In this document: in pieces, positions 44,901 to 56,199 of the stretch | How positions within the stretch are numbered: the first letter of the stretch is position 1 | Layout: each line of letters starts with the position of its first letter | Origin: Topomyia yanbarensis | Lineage: Eukaryota > Arthropoda > Insecta > Diptera > Culicidae | DNA length: 64,000 nt | Reading direction: 5' to 3' | Assembly: GCF_030247195.1 (NCBI RefSeq) | Contig: NC_080671.1 | Span: 94,685,870 to 94,749,869, forward strand | Made by a program: the position numbers and the translations under genes | The notes under the pieces: generated by a model | Told to the model about the DNA's origin: nothing | Database searches by the model: none | Seen by the model: only the letters and a program-made list of their open reading frames with translations

Positions 44901-47550
44901 CCCGATCAGAAAGAAATAACAGAATTATTACAGGCTGAGTTACCTTGTTATGATAACAAGTTGTGTTATAACTTTGGTCTCGTTAGTTGGTAAAATAACA
45001 GAAAACATAACAGAAATTCTTCTAGTATATATCAAAAATATGACAACCTGTGATAGGCTTCTATCAGAATTATAACAAAATTTGTTAGGTTCACCTACAG
45101 CCAATATAGCTTTTATTACCTATTGTATAGTATCAACGAATTTAGCGTGCAGGTCTAAAAATAGAATTAAATAGAAAAATATAGCATATATTAAGGCGTT
45201 TTTCGTTTGGAAGCAAAAAGCTTTATGTAGCAAAAGCTTTCTATAGTTTTGTCAAATGATTGCATACATGCTGGCTCATTGTTATTATGAATATATGACA
45301 CGCTGATTGTTATTTGTGGATATAGCGATTTGAACCTGGGTATTCTGAGTTTTAAGGGAATGTTTCCTGCATGAACCAACGACGTTGGTTTCCGCCAATG
45401 TTCAATGTTAGCATAATATTCTACGCATTCGTCAAGGGCAAAACGATTATAGATGCATAAAATGTTTCCAGAACGCACACATTGAACTTTGCCAAAGCCT
45501 AAGGACTGTTTGTTTTCCTTGTATAATACGCTTTGTTTTCATACAGTTTTGCTCACTACTACAGCTGCCTATATTACGATAGACTGAATAGCTTTTTAAT
45601 ATCTTTCCAGATTAGGAAAGTGGGGCTATTTTTAGATTCTGAATAGTGCGTTTCGGTGCTTCTCTTGTACGTTAACCTGATTTACACGAGTTTTAGGAAT
45701 AATGTCGATGCGGTATGGTAACATTTAGCGGATAATTTACCTACATTATTTTACGGAGAATACGACAAATGTTACTTATGATTCCTAATAGATTCAAAGA
45801 AACAAATACCAAAGTTTTGAGGCTTGCATTTTGAGATTTCAAGTAAAGTCGCTTTCGGGGTTTTGTTATTGGCATTTTTATTTTGGGGAAGATTAAGCAA
45901 ACCAGTGCAATTATCTCACATCTAATAAGTTCGCAGAAATACAATTTTTGCAATAGTTCAATCTATCAACTGCGAATATTATAACAGATTATCATAAAAT
46001 TCGAGAAATTGTTGAGGATTCTTCGGTGTGACGAATTTTAGAATATTTCATGTTTTCTAAAATACATTTTCTTTTCTGAATTTTATTTAGTTGTAAGGAG
46101 GAAATTATTCAATATTTTTACATTAAAGTTTTTAGCTATTTCAAGCACTATCTAAAACACACATTTAAATTGTAACAGCAAACAATAATACCAGCTAGGA
46201 TATGTATATATTCAGAGATTTCTAGGCCATTTTGAAATATTGATAGCTTTATGCAGCTTGTGAGTATGCTATTAATCTTTCAACAATTTGAATAGGTCGC
46301 ATTATTCGTTTTTTTTACTTTCTACAAAATGAATCAAGTATCTTGATTATTACGAAAATTTGTTAGCTCGATGTTTTTTTAAGACGAACGAAGCACCATC
46401 GAATACAACGGAAACATTAGTAAATATGCGCATTCAAAGTAATTGTCAGTTCATTGTATATGTCAAACTTTCTTAGGTGGAATGAAAAGATACAACAATC
46501 TCAAACTCAAACATCTTTATGCGGGGGTTTAAATAAAAAAAAATACAATGCTTTGGTAATTCGGAGAACGCACAAAATCAGATACCCACAAACTGGACAA
46601 GTTTCGGTTGTTTATGAAAAACCCGTATAAATTGAAGAAATCGGACTGAGGATCCTCGAAGATCCTCAAAATTCATAACGGTATTGTGGAAATCAGTACA
46701 TATCAAACAATTTTTAAGTTCTGAAAATTCGTTTTCGCAATATGCACAATTAATTAAAAGAAAATTATTTATATAATCATTTGACTAAACCATAACAAAT
46801 AGTTTAAAAATGCTTTTTATTTGAATCAGCGTTTCTTTATTTCATCTGGAGTGCTTGATACTTCTTGCACCTTCTTTAAAATAAGTTTTATATGAAAATT
46901 ATATTCTTTTGAATAGATTGTTGATAACTTTGCGATTCCAAAACATTTTCAATAAAGGCTTCAATATTGAAATCATAAGCCACATATTCGAAATAGCGTG
47001 TCAGACGAGTGTCTCAGAAAATAGGCAACCAATTAAGTAAAACACCTTATTTTCAAGTTTTCCGACCACTTGCATCTAAAACTGATAAATTCTCAAAATC
47101 GTGGAACTTTGAATATCCATGTGAAAAACGCAAATATAAGGAAATCAATTAAAACTTCGAAAATTTGCTTTAAAAGTTGAATAAATACGCATAAAAAGAG
47201 GCTTCCGCGTATTAGCAAATAGACGGTCATTTGTGTAATATAACAATCACTCACAGTTGATCGATTGATTTGTTTATTGGGGCTTTAACCAACTGGTCAT
47301 TTGCCCGCTTTATAGTTTACAGTTAGCGTTCAAAGATTTGTGTGAAAGAATGTGTAATATATTATAACATCATCGTTATATGCATACATTAAAATCATAT
47401 TAGCAGTTCAATGATATCACCAGAAGATATAATCTTGATATAAGTTTGCTTGCCTTGCTGATTGGGATATCACAAAAATAACACAGTGAGTAATTAATAT
47501 CAACATGAGATATAAATTTTATAGCGTTCTGTTATGTCGTTCTGATCGGG
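44901..47550. mobile_element. 2.65 kb TIR element with CCCGATCAGAA ends
   Basis: The left end is CCCGATCAGAAAGAAATAAC and the right end, complemented, CCCGATCAGAACGACATAAC; both continue AGAA. The first 200 bp repeat ATAACA/TGTTAT words (44915-45080). The 2.2 kb interior is A/T-rich with no transposase; small frames at 45191-45478 and 45741-45953 lack motifs. No clear target duplication. Superfamily unknown. Confidence 0.55.
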
Positions 47551-48424
47551 TCGTCGGCCAGTTAAAGGTGTGTCTTGTCGAAAACACAAAGATTAAAAGC
47601 TCAAGCTGTATTAGAATATTTCTATGTTAAACTCTTATTGATGACCACGCCATCCTTCTCGACTGCACGAGCGGGGTGTGAACTCACCAGCCCTTCTTGA
47701 AGATTTGATGGCAAGCAATGTCATTTGAGTGGTTTGAACTGCCTATCATAACGCTGAGTTTGTCCGAGCTAAACTTTGATGTTTTTGTCACAAATAAAAA
47801 CCCTCCGTCAGGTTCTTTGTAATACTTAATAAGTTTTAAATTTAATTTTATCTTTGGGTCGTTGATTAATAAATTTAGTTTTGTGTTTTAGTGTCAAAAA
47901 AGGACCATAAAGCGCCCGGGTAAATATTTATTTTGTTTCGTTCAGAGTCGTTCCGATTACCCAATACATTTTTAACAGTATCATCAAATTAGACTTGACC
48001 TGTCCTGAAAGATACAAAAAAACATCACACAGTATTTGTGGAAACAACAAAATATGACGGCGACATAAACTCCCTGAATATTACAAAACATTAAACGAAT
48101 ATTTTCGTTTTTCATCGATAATGTGATTTGCTTCACTATTTACCATATCAGGGAAAAGATTGCGAAAATTTGAAATGTATTTTTATTAATCACGAATAAA
48201 ATATATTGTATAAGAAAGTCTCCATTCTTGTAGTGAGGGGCTTGATCAGCCTATGGGACCTTTACTTATCACTGGCAGCTGTTGAACTAAATGTTTTCTA
48301 TATTGAGATAGTGTCATGGAATCTAATATTTCTAAAATTTTGAATTCTAAAAACAATAATTTTGAAGATTTCTTTTAGACAAATGTATCTAACAATCAAT
48401 ATTTTCTCCGTTTCCCTTTTTCAG
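47551..48424. other. Intron end before LRR 2-3 exon
   Basis: A/T-rich intron without clear element. It ends in a T/C-rich tract (TTTTCTCCGTTTCCCTTTTTC) and AG at 48424. Confidence 0.4.
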
Positions 48425-48568
48425 AATCCTCACCAACAATAGGATAGATCAAATCGAAACCGAAGCTTTCTTCGGTTTGTCGAGCTTGAAAAAGCTGGTG
48501 CTCCAAAACTGCGGCCTCGCACGCATCCCGTCGGAAGCCCTGCTACGAGTTCGCACCATTTCCTCCCT
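48425..48568 (+). CDS. rk: LGR exon encoding LRRs 2-3 (144 nt)
   Basis: Two 24-residue repeats: ILTNNRIDQIETEAFFGLSS... and VLQNCGLARIPSEAL.... The acceptor is CCCTTTTTCAG, the donor CT|GTAAGT. The second repeat has Cys where the usual Asn-rich turn sits (LQNCGL), a small departure from the consensus. It corresponds to the LQNN-type repeat of LGR5. The first base A completes the Leu codon opened in the previous exon. Confidence 0.92.
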
Positions 48569-48724
48569 GTAAGTGGCGACAGGCACACTGGTTGCCACGA
48601 ATCGACTCGCACTGAGACCGGAAAACGGTTCGATAGCCACCGGCCAATTCCCCCGCTCATACTAATCTTGACCTTTCCATTAACGGTTTTTTTTCTCTTC
48701 TTCTTTTATTATCCGCGCCGACAG

Positions 48725-48868
48725 CCAGCTGGACAGCAACCTGATAGACGGGGTGGAAAACGTAACCTTTCGTGGGTTCCACTATTTGAAGAGTTTGAGA
48801 CTGGAAGGCAATCTGCTGCAACGGATCCCGACGGAGGCGTTGATCGGATTGAGATCACTAGAAGCTTT
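48725..48868 (+). CDS. rk: LGR exon encoding LRRs 4-5 (144 nt)
   Basis: Two 24-residue repeats: QLDSNLIDGVENVTFRGF... and RLEGNLLQRIPTEALIGL.... NVT is a potential N-glycosylation site on the ectodomain. The acceptor is CGCGCCGACAG with a T/C-rich tract upstream, the donor TT|GTGAGT. Only 156 bp of intron separate it from the previous exon. The LRR order matches LGR5 repeats four and five. Confidence 0.92.
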
Positions 48869-49416
48869 GTGAGTGGCAGTTTTATGTATTTTTTTTTATT
48901 TTTCGACAGCGACAGTGTCCTGTGTTTTTTTTTGTTTCATGAATTATGCAATCGGCGTTGAAAATGGTGTCCGCTGAAATTCTTTCAAATGAGGCCAGTA
49001 TCGTATTTTGTGTGTGTTTTCTTTGAACAAACATCAAGGATAAATTGTTTCTTTCCTATATTCTTTTGTGCGATGTTTGCCTAAAAGACAAATATATAGC
49101 ACAAGAGTGTCACGTAATTTGTGCTCGCATAATGTACGGATCTATGTTGGATTTGGCACCATGCCCAAAAGGAGAGAAGAAATTTATTTTCCGTAAACAG
49201 GGAATGGAAACGTGACAGTATCGGGGCATATGAGTGACGGTTACTGATAGAAACAATTTCGATACTCTTGGCACCATTTCTATATTCGGATAAAACAGAC
49301 ATAATTCATTTCTTTGAATTATGATGACATCATGGACTTAATTCTGAGTTTTTCTATGTTTATCAAACAGGACAGTATGAACTAGACTAATTCTCCTTCT
49401 CTTTTTTCCTTTACAG

Positions 49417-49488
49417 AAATTTAGGAAATAATTTAATAAGTATTATTAAGACAGGAGATTTTCCACTTTTGGAGAATTTACATATTTT
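49417..49488 (+). CDS. rk: LGR exon encoding LRR 6 (72 nt)
   Basis: One 24-residue repeat: NLGNNLISIIKTGDF then PLLENLHI. Codon usage is A/T-rich compared with the two preceding exons. The acceptor is CTTTACAG, the donor TT|GTAAGT. The split codon rebuilds Leu with the next exon (TT|A). Confidence 0.92.
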
Positions 49489-49609
49489 GTAAGTATATTT
49501 CGAAATCAATCCTACCACCCTAATAAATATTCAACCCAACTCATCAACAAATCTGAAAACAAATTCCCAAAATACTGATCGAAGTCCTGTTTATTCAATT
49601 CATTTCCAG

Positions 49610-49681
49610 ATTAGTCAAGAGGAATCAAATAAGTGAAATAACTTCCGGTGCTTTCACCAATTTAACTCGTTTAAAAGTTCT
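49610..49681 (+). CDS. rk: LGR exon encoding LRR 7 (72 nt)
   Basis: One 24-residue repeat: LVKRNQISEITSGAF then TNLTRLKV, with NLT as a possible glycosylation site. The acceptor is TCATTTCCAG, the donor CT|GTGAGT. The intron before it is only 121 bp. It corresponds to the NNRIHSL-type repeat of LGR5. Confidence 0.92.
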
Positions 49682-50139
49682 GTGAGTATCGTTTTCCTGC
49701 ATGGAACCGTATCCGTATCGTAGGCAAGCAAGCAGCGCTAAGTTTGCTGCATTTCCGATCTAAAATCAACAGCTCCGTGCTCCGGGAGCGACCTTAGCTC
49801 GAATGGAAATCCATTCATCCTTGCGATAAATGTGCCATGAAAGTGTGCTACAGCAGAGCTTTCTGCACTGAATGAATCAGGATGGGTCTGTGTGTATGTG
49901 CGTGTGTGTATGTATGAGCGTGAGAGTGTGGATCCTTAACGAATTCCGCCCCCTCCAGAGCTGGTGTGCAGTTGCTTTTAGAAAGTTAATACGATTATAA
50001 CTTCCACGACCTTCGCAGGAAACTTCCTGGTTGGTGGAAGTTTTTTTTCTCGCCTCTCCCGACAACAATGAAATTGTATTTTGATATTATTCTTCATTTT
50101 TGTTGCATGCTATACCCCATCCCCTCCCGGATCCGGCAG

Positions 50140-50208
50140 AGAATTAGATGATAATGTGTTAAGTTCAGTGCCTGTTGGCTTGGAAAACCTCGGGATGCTG
50201 CAAGAACT
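50140..50208 (+). CDS. rk: LGR exon encoding LRR 8 (69 nt)
   Basis: One 23-residue repeat: ELDDNVLSSVPVGLENLG.... The one-residue-shorter length matches the FPTAIRTL repeat of LGR5, which is also 23 residues, supporting orthology of the module. The acceptor is TCCGGCAG after a C-rich tract, the donor CT|GTAAGT. It is followed by a 13 kb intron. Confidence 0.9.
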
Positions 50209-50375
50209 GTAAGTATGAACTTTTACAGCAAATTGTTTCTTTCATTGCTGAGGAAGACAACTGTTGGGGATTTTACTAAAACTATGAAAATAGTTGACAT
50301 TGGTTGGTTTGAATATATTAACTCTATTAATGAGTGTGTTTCATTCCTTTGTTAGTTGTTTTCCTGAACCTGATA

Positions 50376-50767
50376 CACTCAAGTTTTTTTTTACGCGGTT
50401 TTTCTTGCGCGGTATTTTTTTACGCGGTTTTTTTTACGCGGATTTTGAAATTTACGCGGTTTTCATTTACGCGGTTTTTGAAATTTACGCGGTTTTCATT
50501 TACGCGGTTTTTGAAATTTACGCGGTTTTCATTTACGCGGATTTTGGAATTTACGCGGTATCCATCAATGAGGTTCCCTTTATCGCGGATTCTTAAATTT
50601 AAGTGGTCTTCATTTACGCGGATTTTGAAATTTACGCGGTTTTCATTTACGCGGATTTTGAAATTTACGCGGTTTTCATTTACGCGGATTTTGAAATTTA
50701 CGCGGTTTTCATTAACGCGGTTTTCATTTACGCGGCTCGTATCCCCCGCGTAAAAAAAACCTGAGTG
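50376..50767 (-). mobile_element. ACGCGG-repeat MITE, copy 2 (392 bp)
   Basis: Ends CACTCAAGTTTTTTTTTACG and, complemented, CACTCAGGTTTTTTTTACGC with TA on each side (50374-50375, 50768-50769). It lies in reverse orientation to copy 1: the GGGGGATAC-type end is on the right here. The interior is a 33-bp repeat made of a 15-bp (TTTACGCGGTTTTCA) and an 18-bp (TTTACGCGGATTTTGAAA) half-unit; ACGCGG falls at 50436, 50454, 50469, 50487, 50502, 50520, 50535 and 50553. As 33 is a multiple of three, long open frames appear on both strands without meaning. Confidence 0.88.
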
Positions 50768-50868
50768 TATACGATTACCTAAGATAGTAGATACAGAATA
50801 CGTCATCTGAAATGTATCTAGTATTATGATTGTTTTCGCGTGAGATGGTGCTATTTGCACAATTAATA

Positions 50869-50976
50869 CTATGTTCACACTACAGAGTTAAACCATGTTA
50901 TAATAATTGGCAACAAGAAAACCGTCATCAAGATAGCGTTAAAACACGTTTTAACTCATAGTGTGAACGTAGTAGA
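50869..50976. mobile_element. Short hairpin MITE
   Basis: Left ACTATGTTCACACTACAGAG and right GTTTTAACTCATAGTGTGAA are imperfect inverses, enclosing about 50 bp. Non-coding. Confidence 0.5.
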
Positions 50977-51727
50977 ATATTGAATTCGTAGCAGTCTTAT
51001 TACAAGGCCACGTTAGTAACTGTTAAGAACTTTTTGATCAGTAATTATAGTTTCACAATTGTATCAAATGCTTCTCAGTTATAATATTAGAGAAGATAGT
51101 CAAGATTCCAATTAACCAGTTTCATAACTGTATCAAGAGCTGTAGAATTTTTCTATTTTTGGGCGCAATCTGGTTATGGTTCCGAGCGACGACATTGGAT
51201 ATCATTCGGCATCGGAAACTTGAACACAACCTCTAAACAAATTATGATTTATAGCAGAAGAAGAATATATTTATCTGGACAAAATTTATCAGAAAGTCAA
51301 AAAATTACGTTTCGACTTTGTCTCATCAGTATCGTGTCAAACCGATTAGGCCGATAGATATGCGCTATACCAAAAGATGGAAATACTATGTGTGCTCATA
51401 ACCATAACCAAACAGTTGTGATGTCCCGGAAGTATGGAAATTTGGTTTACTGGTGAGAAACATAGCGAAATAGGAACTTGAAATTGCCGAGTAAGGCAAT
51501 GCTTAGCACTATGCTATATTTCTCCCCAAAAAGAAAATTCCTAATAATCCAAAAACTTTCAGAAGTGAAACCCTCTAAATCTAGAAGCGTTATTGTTAAT
51601 CTGTTGATAATTTCGAAATTATGTGTCTATGGAAGTTTATGGAACTTTGTATAATATAGTATTAAAATCTACGATTTTCTTAAATCATTCAAGAATGTCG
51701 TTAAACATACACACTTAGAAAAACCTG
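50977..51727. other. Intron sequence, nothing recognised
   Basis: A/T-rich intron. No LRR-coding segment or TIR seen. Confidence 0.35.
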
Positions 51728-52690
51728 TTTTAATCCACCTAGCGATGCAATAATGCCTTTCTCAATCATGAACAGGAGAATTTTTGAGTTGTTCATATTC
51801 ATTAAAAACGTTCAAATGTATATATTACATTTTTATTATACACAACACTATATACAAGAAAAAAATCATTATTCGAGTTCAAAAAATTTTGTAAAAGAAA
51901 AACCACCCACGGCAATATTAAATTAAAATATTGAGAAAGGCAAAAAGGTGCGAAACCGTCATAGTTCCAAAAAGTCGATTTTTATGAAATTTGTTTTTTT
52001 TTTCGAGATAACATAAAATCTCGACATTTCGTGCATTCTAAAGATGTTTGGCATCAAAAATACGAATTCGATTTCTGAAATTTCATGGGGTGCCCCCTTC
52101 GAAAAAAAAATTGAGTTCCGGCTTATATGGGAATTTTATATGTGACCGGACGGTTCAGCCTATATTTCCGGAACCATATAAGTGATCCGCGCGAAATTTT
52201 ATAGATATCTGTGGGGATAATATAGCTATCATTCGGGACTAAGTTTGTGAAAATCGGCCCAACCATTTCCGAGAAAGTGATGTGAGTTTGTTAATTTTGA
52301 AAGATGGTCGCTTTTCCCGGGCACTTCCGGAACCGTCTATGATGGTCAATGTAGTCAACGAATGTTTGGTTGGCCGGCGGTGACCTAGAACTGCAAATTT
52401 AAGTTCTTTGAGAGACATTTTAGCGAAGTTTTTACTTTTTTGCATTCATCGGAGTATCGGTTTGAATCGGAATTTGCTTTGTGACGGCTTGCCACAACCC
52501 GTAGCTCCGGAACCGGAAGTCGGATCGGAATGAAATTTAATAGCCATTTACGGGGACGCAACATCTTTCATTTGAGACTAAGTTTGGTTGAATCGGTTTA
52601 GCCACCTCCGAGAACCCGATGGATACTTTCTCCGGGGTTTCCAGAACCAATGATGGTGGCCAATGTGGCCAAATAGACTTTGAGTAACTG
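51728..52690 (-). repeat. Interspersed repeat R3, reverse-orientation copy
   Basis: It begins with the complement of the family end (AATCCACCTAGCGATGCAAT near 51740) and contains repeated TCCGGAACC-type blocks near 52160, 52325, 52505 and 52640, with a recurring GAGACTAAGTTTG(G/T)TTGAA segment. Non-coding, long. Confidence 0.55.
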
Positions 52691-52739
52691 TTAGTGACTT
52701 AATACTACAAATCGAAGTAGTTGTGGTTACATTTTGGAA

Positions 52740-55700
52740 AAAATTTCACTTTTATTCATTCTTTGCCGAATTTACTAAAATCGACATTTTCTGCGCGACC
52801 TTTAGGGTCATTCGGTCCGTCTTCTCTCGTGTTTTCGTTTATGTCCATGTCGTCATCGGTATTGCATTTTATCTTGCTCACGGCCGGATGTTCTTATTTG
52901 TTGTATGTGCTTCCGGGTCGCTATTCTATTCCTTCTTCATCGGTATTTGATTCCTTATCGTCGTTGTTGAGCTGGGGTTTGTGAATGTCCGGTCCGCAGT
53001 CGTTGGTTTACCAACTGGTTGTGGTTTAGCATACGACGCACAGTGGGAAAAAATGGACCCAAAACGCGACTTTTTTTGAAAAGGCTGGATGTCGTTTACC
53101 AGGTAAGGTTTTTCTTATGTAAAAAGGGCTGAAAAATTGATTGCTAGTATTTACAACGACCGCACGGTACGCTATCATGCCCGTTTTGCCCCAATTCTCC
53201 TTTTCGTTTGAGTTTATTTTCAAAACTGAATATATAACTCGAAAGAAAGTTGGAAACGGCTGACAAAAATTGATATTTCTTATGTAAAAAAGTTCAGCAA
53301 ATTGATTGAAGACATTTAGAATCATCTCACGAAACGTATACACCCATTTTACCCCAATTCTCCGCAAAACTAAAGTTTGAAGTTAATCCTGGCTTTATTT
53401 TCGGTAAAAGGCTATATGCGGCTGATCAAAAGTGGTGATTCTTATGTATAAAAATCCAGGTTATCGTTTGAATATAGTTAGACTGGTCGCCCGAAACGTA
53501 TGAACCCGTTTTACCCCAATTCTTCCCATAACTCAAGTATAAAGTCAACCCAGGCTCTACATTTCAGAAAGAGGCTGAATGCGGTTGATCAAAAGTAGTA
53601 TTTCTTATGCAAAAAATTCTGGGAAATCGATTGAAGATAGTTAGAATGGCCGCATGAAACATTTGTACCCGTTTTACCCCAAATCTTCCCATATCTCAAG
53701 TGAAAAGTTAAACCTGACTGTGCTTCTCGGAAAGAGGCTGAAGGTGACTGATGAAAAGAAGTAATTCTTTTATAGAAAAATCCGGGGAATCGGTTGAAGA
53801 TAGTTGGAATAGCCGCACGAAACGTTTGTATCCGTCCTCCAATCGACTCCCCGGAATTTTGTACATAAGAATAACTACTTTTCATCAGCCGCATTCAGCC
53901 TCTTCCCGAGAGGTACAGCCAGGTTTAACTTCACATGTGAGCTATAGGAGAAATTTGGGGTAAAACGGATACACATATTTTGTCCAGTCATTCGAACTAT
54001 CTTCAATCAATTCCCTGGACTATTTAACATAAAAAAGTTACTTTTAATCAGCCGGTTTCAGCCTATTTCAGAAATAACGAGTAAGATATTACTTCACACA
54101 TACATTATGTGAATAATTGGGGTAAAACAGATACAAACGTTTCGTGCGGTCATTCCAACTATCTTCAACTGATTCTCCGGATTTTTCTACATAAGAATTA
54201 CTACTTTTCATCAGCCGCATTCAGCCTCTTTCCGAGAAGTACAGCCAGGTTTAACCTCACACTTGAGCTATGGGAAGAAGTTGGGGTAAAACGGATACAC
54301 GTGTTTTGTCCGGTCATTCGAACTACCTTCAATCGATTTCCTGGATTATTTGGCATAAAAAAATAGTTTTGATCAACCGCTTTCTGCTTCTTTCTGAAAT
54401 ATTGAGTAAGGTGTATCACCACGCTTGTATTATGTAAATAATTGGGGTAAAACGGATACAAACGTTTCGTGCGGCTATTCCAACTATCTTCAACCGATTC
54501 CCCGGATTTTTCTATATAAGAATTACTTCTTTTCATCAGTCACCTTCAGCCTCTTTCCGAGAAGCACAGTCAGGTTTAACTTTTCACTTGAGATATGGGA
54601 AGATTTGGGGTAAAACGGGTACACATGTTTCATGCGGCCATTCTAACTATCTTCAATCGATTTCCCAGAATTTTTTGCATAAGAAATACTACTTTTGATC
54701 AACCGCATTCAGCCTCTTTCTGAAATGTAGAGCCTGGGTTGACTTTATACTTGAGTTATGGGAAGAATTGGGGTAAAACGGGTACATACGTTTCGGGCGA
54801 CCAGTCTAACTATATTCAAACGATAACCTGGATTTTTATACATAAGAATCATCACTTTTGATCAGCCGCATATAGCCTTTTACCGAAATATAAAGCCAGG
54901 ATTAACTTCAAACTTTAGTTTTGCGGAGAATTGGGGTAAAATGGGTGTATACGTTTCGTGAGATGATTCTAAATGTCTTCAATTAATTTTCTGAACTTTT
55001 TTACATAAGAAATATCAATTTTTGTCAGCCGTTTTCAACTTTCTTCCGAGTTATACATTCAGTTTTGAAAATAAACTCAAACGAAAAGGAGAATTGGGGC
55101 AAAACGGGCATGATAGCGTACTTTACGGTTATTTTAAATACCTGCAATCGATTCCCCAGACATTTTTACATAAGAAGTATTCATTATTGATTACAACACT
55201 TAGCCTTCTATCAAGCTATTGAGTAAAGTCGCGTTTTTTGATACTTTTTTTCCCACTGTGCGACGGCTGTATACCGGCTTTGGTCGTATCAGGTGAAATT
55301 TCCTTAGCAGTCTCTGCACAAGGCTTCCCATGGTGTGGCGGCTGATCACAATACTGACATGTAGGAATCAGCCCTGGGTACGTGATTAGTGTTCGTTTAG
55401 AATATTCTACACCTTTAATTAACAAAGAGGGAATAGGTTTTGTCGGACGCATTCTCACCACGCGAACGCCGTTGCGGAGTCCTGGGAGGAAGTTCCTCCA
55501 AGTATCTTTCAAAACACTATTCACCTCTCCGTATTTTGACATGATTTTTTTGATAACGGAGGAATGAGTATGTGGGGCCAGGTCATGTATCTTTACTTCC
55601 CTCCTGTCAACATCTATATACGTTGCCATACTGTATAAAATGTCATTACATTCGACGACGTGTTTCATGTTGTTCTAGGAAACGAATGATTCTGCTTGAC

Positions 55701-55860
55701 TAATGTTTTTGAACATAATCAGTACCGCATGACGCAAATGATGAAATTGCACCGCATTAACTTCTGCTACGTTGAGCTTTATGTTCACTTTCAACATTTG
55801 CTCCACTTCACGAATTCTCGACAAACATGTCAAATGGTCCCAAGTTCAGTTTTACAGTAA
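52740..55860 (-). pseudogene. LINE ORF1 (gag-like), split by the 2.2 kb foldback
   Basis: In minus-strand order, 55860-55266 encodes NIKLNVAEVNAVQF..., DVDRREVKIHDLAP, WRNFLPGLRNGVRVVRM and a CQYCDQPPHHGKPC knuckle, a pattern common to ORF1 of mosquito Jockey-type LINEs. The frame is then broken by the element at 53039-55260. A second part (53033-52740) ends in a DPKGRAENVDFSKFG segment and a stop. A TAG near 55680 and a frameshift in the second part also disable it. No ORF2 was found nearby. Confidence 0.7.
53039..55260. mobile_element. Transib-like foldback element 2, built of ~163-bp units
   Basis: Ends CACAGTGGGAAAAAATGG (left) and, complemented, CACAGTGGGAAAAAAAGT (right) are flanked by CGACG on both sides (53034-53038, 55261-55265). 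The whole interior is a tandem repeat: the TTTTACCCC motif falls at 53188, 53351, 53513 and 53676 (spacing 162-163) and its complement GGGGTAAAA at 53957, 54119, 54283, 54444, 54607, 54770, 54933 and 55095. So there are four units one way and eight the other, switching at about 53840. The four outer units on each side pair in order, making ~700-800 bp inverted repeats. No protein is encoded. Confidence 0.85.
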
Positions 55861-56199
55861 AATTTGAGATTTTCCGGTTTTCATGAAGCCATTTTCCGAA
55901 TCTCGAACTTTTTCGATTTTTTTTTGGTTCATCGATTAACTACTAGTCTAAGGTTTACAAATTTATTGAATTTCCTGTTTCAGACAATTTTAACGAGAGT
56001 TATCGAGTTCGCCGCGGCGCTCCTCGACGTGGAAATGGTTGGACGTCTACTCTTGGAACGCTCGTATGTGTGGCTCTGCGTTACTGAATGTATACGTTGC
56101 CTTCGAAATCGTAAAACAAAGTAACTTTCGGTTTGAGCACTTTCCACCAGACGCCCCCTCCTGGGAGTTCTTGGATTACTAATTACATTTACGGTACTT
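55861..56199. other. Possible 5' flank of the LINE ORF1
   Basis: It lies upstream of the ORF1 in minus orientation. A 86-codon + frame (55864-56124) shows no motif. May be LINE 5' UTR; unproven. Confidence 0.3.

Noticed and set aside
50334..50878. Repeat proteins of 139-152 codons (FTRF / NENRVNFKIRV units) on both strands
   Set aside because: They are products of a 33-bp DNA repeat in a MITE; 33 is a multiple of three, so all frames stay open.
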